DNA of 6,101 nt from CAYLLT01 sp964591605 (lineage in GTDB: Bacteria; Planctomycetota; Phycisphaerae; UBA1845; PWPN01), in assembly GCA_964591605.1 (NCBI GenBank), contig CAZQEN010000416.1, positions 1 to 6,101 of the forward strand, in the 5' to 3' direction. Positions within the stretch are counted from its first letter, which is position 1; each line of letters begins with the position of its first letter. Shown here piece by piece: positions 4,501 through 6,101 of this stretch. A program made the translations under genes and the position numbers. The notes under the pieces are model-generated. The model had not been told where the DNA came from. It saw nothing but the letters and a program-made list of their open reading frames with translations, and made no database searches.

Positions 4501-6101
4501 CCTCGAGCATGCGGTACGTGAAGCGCCGGCGAATGTACAGTACCGCCACCAGTTGGATTCAAGTCGTAATGCCCTCTTCGAGACACTCTGGAGGCAAAAC
4601 AGGATCGAAGAGTCGACCGCTGTGGTTCGCGAAGCCATCGCGGGTTTGCAGGCGGCCATGAGCGAACTGCCGCAGCATCGGCAACGGTTCCGGATCGGAC
4701 AAGGTCACAATTACCGGTATCTTGGCTTCCGGCTCGCCGCCCTGGGTGATCAATCGGCGGCACGAGAGGCGTTTGAGGCCTCGACGCGGGTTTTCCGGGA
4801 GGCGGGGCTCGAAGGCGCGCCGGGAGACAGGGCCACGGCCCTCCGCGGCGAAGCGGACAATCACAATCAGATCGGAGATACGTGGGAGGCGGAAGGGCGG
4901 ATGGTTGAAGCCCGACAGGCCTGGCGGCAGGCACTCGAGACCTTTGAGCTCATCGAGACACAGCGCCTGACGCCTCACATCACGCCGGGCTGGGTCAACA
5001 ACTACCACGAAGACTTTGCCATCGTGCTGGAGAAGGGGTGCCCACCTTCGGATGCTTCCCGATTTGCCCGTGCACTGCGTTCCCCTGAGATGAAGCTGGA
5101 TCCGAGTGGTTGGAGTGGTTTAGCCCGCTGCCACATGCAGCTCGCCAGGCTCCTCCGGAAGTACGGCAGCGAGGATGAGGCGACGGCGCAGCTTCAAAAG
5201 GCTGCGGAGGCGCTCACGCGGGCCATTGAGCTCAGGGAGCGTGACGTGGACCTCTGGAACCGGCGTGCGGGTGTATACCGCGAGCTGGGCCAGCAGGAAA
5301 ACGCCGAGAGCGACGAAACGAAGGCCAAAGCGCTGCGGCGTGAGGAGGTTACGTCGCTCGAACAGCAGCTGGCCCGGGCGCCGGATAACGTGGAGCTGGG
5401 GATCCGTTGTGGAAAGGCTCTCTGTGCGATGGGCGAGCTGGAGAAGGGAATCGAAGCCTACTCCTCCATCCTGGCCCGGCATCCCGAGCGCATGGACGTC
5501 CGGGCGGAGCGCGGGTGGGGCTATGTCAACACCGGCCAGTTCGCCAGAGGCATCGAGGACCTGTCGGCGGCGATCGAGGCCAAACCGGACGAGTCGTGGT
5601 ATTGGCGCGATCGCGGCTACGCCTACGCGGGCCTGAGCCGGTGGCGAGAGGCTGCTGCTGACCTGGCCAGAGCCGTGGAACTGGCTCCCGACCAGGCACT
5701 GCTGCGCTATCAGATGGGCCTGGCCTGCCTGGGGGCCGGAAACCGCGGCGGCTACCGGAGGGCGTGCGTTGGGCTGGTGGAGCGGGCGGGGCAGAGCTCC
5801 GACTCCGAGACGCGTTACTGGGCGCCGTGGACGTGCATTCTGGGTTCGGATTGCGGAGTTGAGCCGGCGCGGGTGATCGAGCTCGCCGAGCGCGTGCGGG
5901 CGGGTAGTGCGCTCGCCCCCGACTCGCTGCTGCTCGTCGGCGCTGCGTTGTACCGCGCCGGACGGTTCGCGGAAGCGGCCGATCGCCTGGCCGAGGCCCA
6001 GGCAACGTTTCTGTCCGCCGAGAAACCCCGCGGAACCGTCGCCTACAGCCAGCTCTTCCTGGCCATGGTCCATCAGCGACTCGGCCATTCTGAGCAGGGC
6101 G
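1595..6101 (+). CDS. Receptor-like Ser/Thr protein kinase with one membrane helix and C-terminal TPR region (3' end missing)
   Basis: An open frame of at least 1502 codons runs off the right edge with no stop. Residues 20-60 (ADEFLDLLDRGEVPDVEAFVARYPEAADVL) resemble the helical N-terminal segment common in planctomycetal kinases. The Hanks-type domain spans about 87-435: glycine loop GRGGMG (94-99), ATP lysine K116, helix C glutamate E135, catalytic HRDIKPSN (293-300), DFG (313-315), GTLRYMSPEQ (333-342) and the D355 motif DIYSLG. All key residues are present, so it should be active. A Ser/Ala/Gly-rich insert lies at about 180-265. A basic linker precedes a single membrane helix at 459-483, then a charged helical stalk (484-525). 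The remainder is helical with TPR-like repeats, clearest at about 554-600, 720-786, 803-870 and 1254-1383; it should face away from the cytoplasm. The ATG was chosen for its ribosome site and its overlap with the preceding stop. The likely target is the neighbouring sigma factor, by inference. Confidence 0.92.
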   Translation, partial: MKTRSTSCEPTAASLVARAADEFLDLLDRGEVPDVEAFVARYPEAADVLRRVLPALEALGADSLESDLEPGGAARDDAPRRRSLGDFELLRELGRGGMGVVYEARQLSLDRLVALKILPLAAVLDRRQLQRFQNEARAAAHLHHPNILPIFSVGCERGVHYYAMQLIDGPTVAEVIRYLRQQTDLSNLMSAAGGRDARPPDARAPRRTAATDVSLDARESPLFSGSSDAGLGPACSEGPLGAVCVDMPRGLSAALSSSLGESTTSPAFFRAVAQLGIQAASALQHAHDEGIVHRDIKPSNLLLDGHGKLWIADFGLARVEHDPGMTMTGDVLGTLRYMSPEQALARKTEIDHRTDIYSLGATLYELLALTPAFPLQDRQQLLQQIAQDEPKPPRQINGAIPAEMAVIVGKAMAKVPAERYATIQDLADDLQRFLDHKPIRAKPPTLAQRIAKWSRRHQPVVWSAAILLVLTTIGLAISNVIIAREKGQKTAALEKATENESRALAEAAKAKAISDLLQEMLASAGPSKDKAADYTVRQLLDDFSAGLGDQLKDQPEAEIAIRKTIAVAYQRLGVWEKGQPHFEISIDLQRRLGSNPLELADTLIIYAWNLAANRDAAGAEAHAREALAIFRQRGADAGRIIGAFHSVQQFLKGQSKYDEANAVAQQGLAFAREAGQEEHAQVAALLQGLSDTKRLTGRLAEAEDFGRQAVALQRRLHDADSTTTAWAYIVLGTSLDQQNKREEAETCYREALEIFLRNNFEWTHPSVATVVVKLTNLLKARGDQAGVNELLERQSAGLAEAIARTPDDVPLRLRQVQLLRELGRLDEAIEACSAVLQRQPDLAEARYQRGDCYLQKRDHIRSADDLLEVIRIGSRQPEANGVQAVNAATMLIRLLSQAGQDTEFPGDAVEQLAQESLKVIEGMLAALDRPFPAARGVETGRALRLLAVAMRDSGKLELAEKASRVSVHHLEHAVREAPANVQYRHQLDSSRNALFETLWRQNRIEESTAVVREAIAGLQAAMSELPQHRQRFRIGQGHNYRYLGFRLAALGDQSAAREAFEASTRVFREAGLEGAPGDRATALRGEADNHNQIGDTWEAEGRMVEARQAWRQALETFELIETQRLTPHITPGWVNNYHEDFAIVLEKGCPPSDASRFARALRSPEMKLDPSGWSGLARCHMQLARLLRKYGSEDEATAQLQKAAEALTRAIELRERDVDLWNRRAGVYRELGQQENAESDETKAKALRREEVTSLEQQLARAPDNVELGIRCGKALCAMGELEKGIEAYSSILARHPERMDVRAERGWGYVNTGQFARGIEDLSAAIEAKPDESWYWRDRGYAYAGLSRWREAAADLARAVELAPDQALLRYQMGLACLGAGNRGGYRRACVGLVERAGQSSDSETRYWAPWTCILGSDCGVEPARVIELAERVRAGSALAPDSLLLVGAALYRAGRFAEAADRLAEAQATFLSAEKPRGTVAYSQLFLAMVHQRLGHSEQG

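Noticed and set aside
5120..6088. Long minus-strand open frame (322 residues) opposite the C-terminal TPRs
   Set aside because: The plus strand encodes clear TPR repeats in the continuous kinase frame; the antisense product has no recognisable motif.
1..6101. CRISPR array, tRNA/rRNA genes, insertion sequence or phage genes
   Set aside because: No regularly spaced repeats, RNA-gene-like sequence, transposase motifs or terminal inverted repeats were seen by eye.

Overview
The window is GC-rich bacterial DNA. It carries an ECF-type sigma factor followed, across an assembly gap, by a very large receptor-like Ser/Thr kinase with a TPR-rich C-terminal part. Three features point to a Planctomycetota chromosome, probably a metagenome or draft scaffold: the sigma-factor/kinase pairing; the style of both proteins (a 'DASDLVQET' region 2 motif, and a kinase domain followed by a 'P-I-R-A-K-P-P-T-L-A-Q-R' segment, one membrane helix and TPRs); and strong G/C preference at third codon positions. 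This assignment comes from remembered family features, not a search.

Layout. Positions 1-307 (minus strand) hold the first ~102 codons of an unrecognised exported or membrane-anchored protein that runs off the left edge. Positions 308-841 are a divergent intergenic region with no convincing gene. It contains a candidate minus-strand promoter wrapped around a 29-bp imperfect dyad, a candidate plus-strand promoter near 509-538, and three inverted repeats in the leader of the sigma gene. Positions 842-1468 encode a complete 208-residue ECF sigma factor. Positions 1475-1574 are 100 Ns, a scaffold gap of nominal size. The sequence right of the gap begins with codons for ELRESQL-stop, almost the same as the sigma factor's own C-terminus (GLRESQL-stop). 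Positions 1595-6101 are one uninterrupted reading frame of at least 1502 codons that runs off the right edge: an N-terminal recruitment-like segment, a Hanks-type kinase domain with a long insert, one transmembrane helix, then about 1000 residues of helical/TPR sequence.

How they may work together. The sigma factor has no visible anti-sigma gene beside it, but it does have a membrane kinase. Such pairs are known in Planctomycetes, and in Vibrio an ECF factor is activated by phosphorylation by its neighbouring kinase. The sigma stop codon and the kinase start appear to overlap as ATGA at 1595-1598 in the right-hand contig, which suggests translational coupling. The TPR part would lie outside the cytoplasm and could sense a partner; the cytoplasmic kinase would then signal to the sigma factor. 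This mechanism is an inference.
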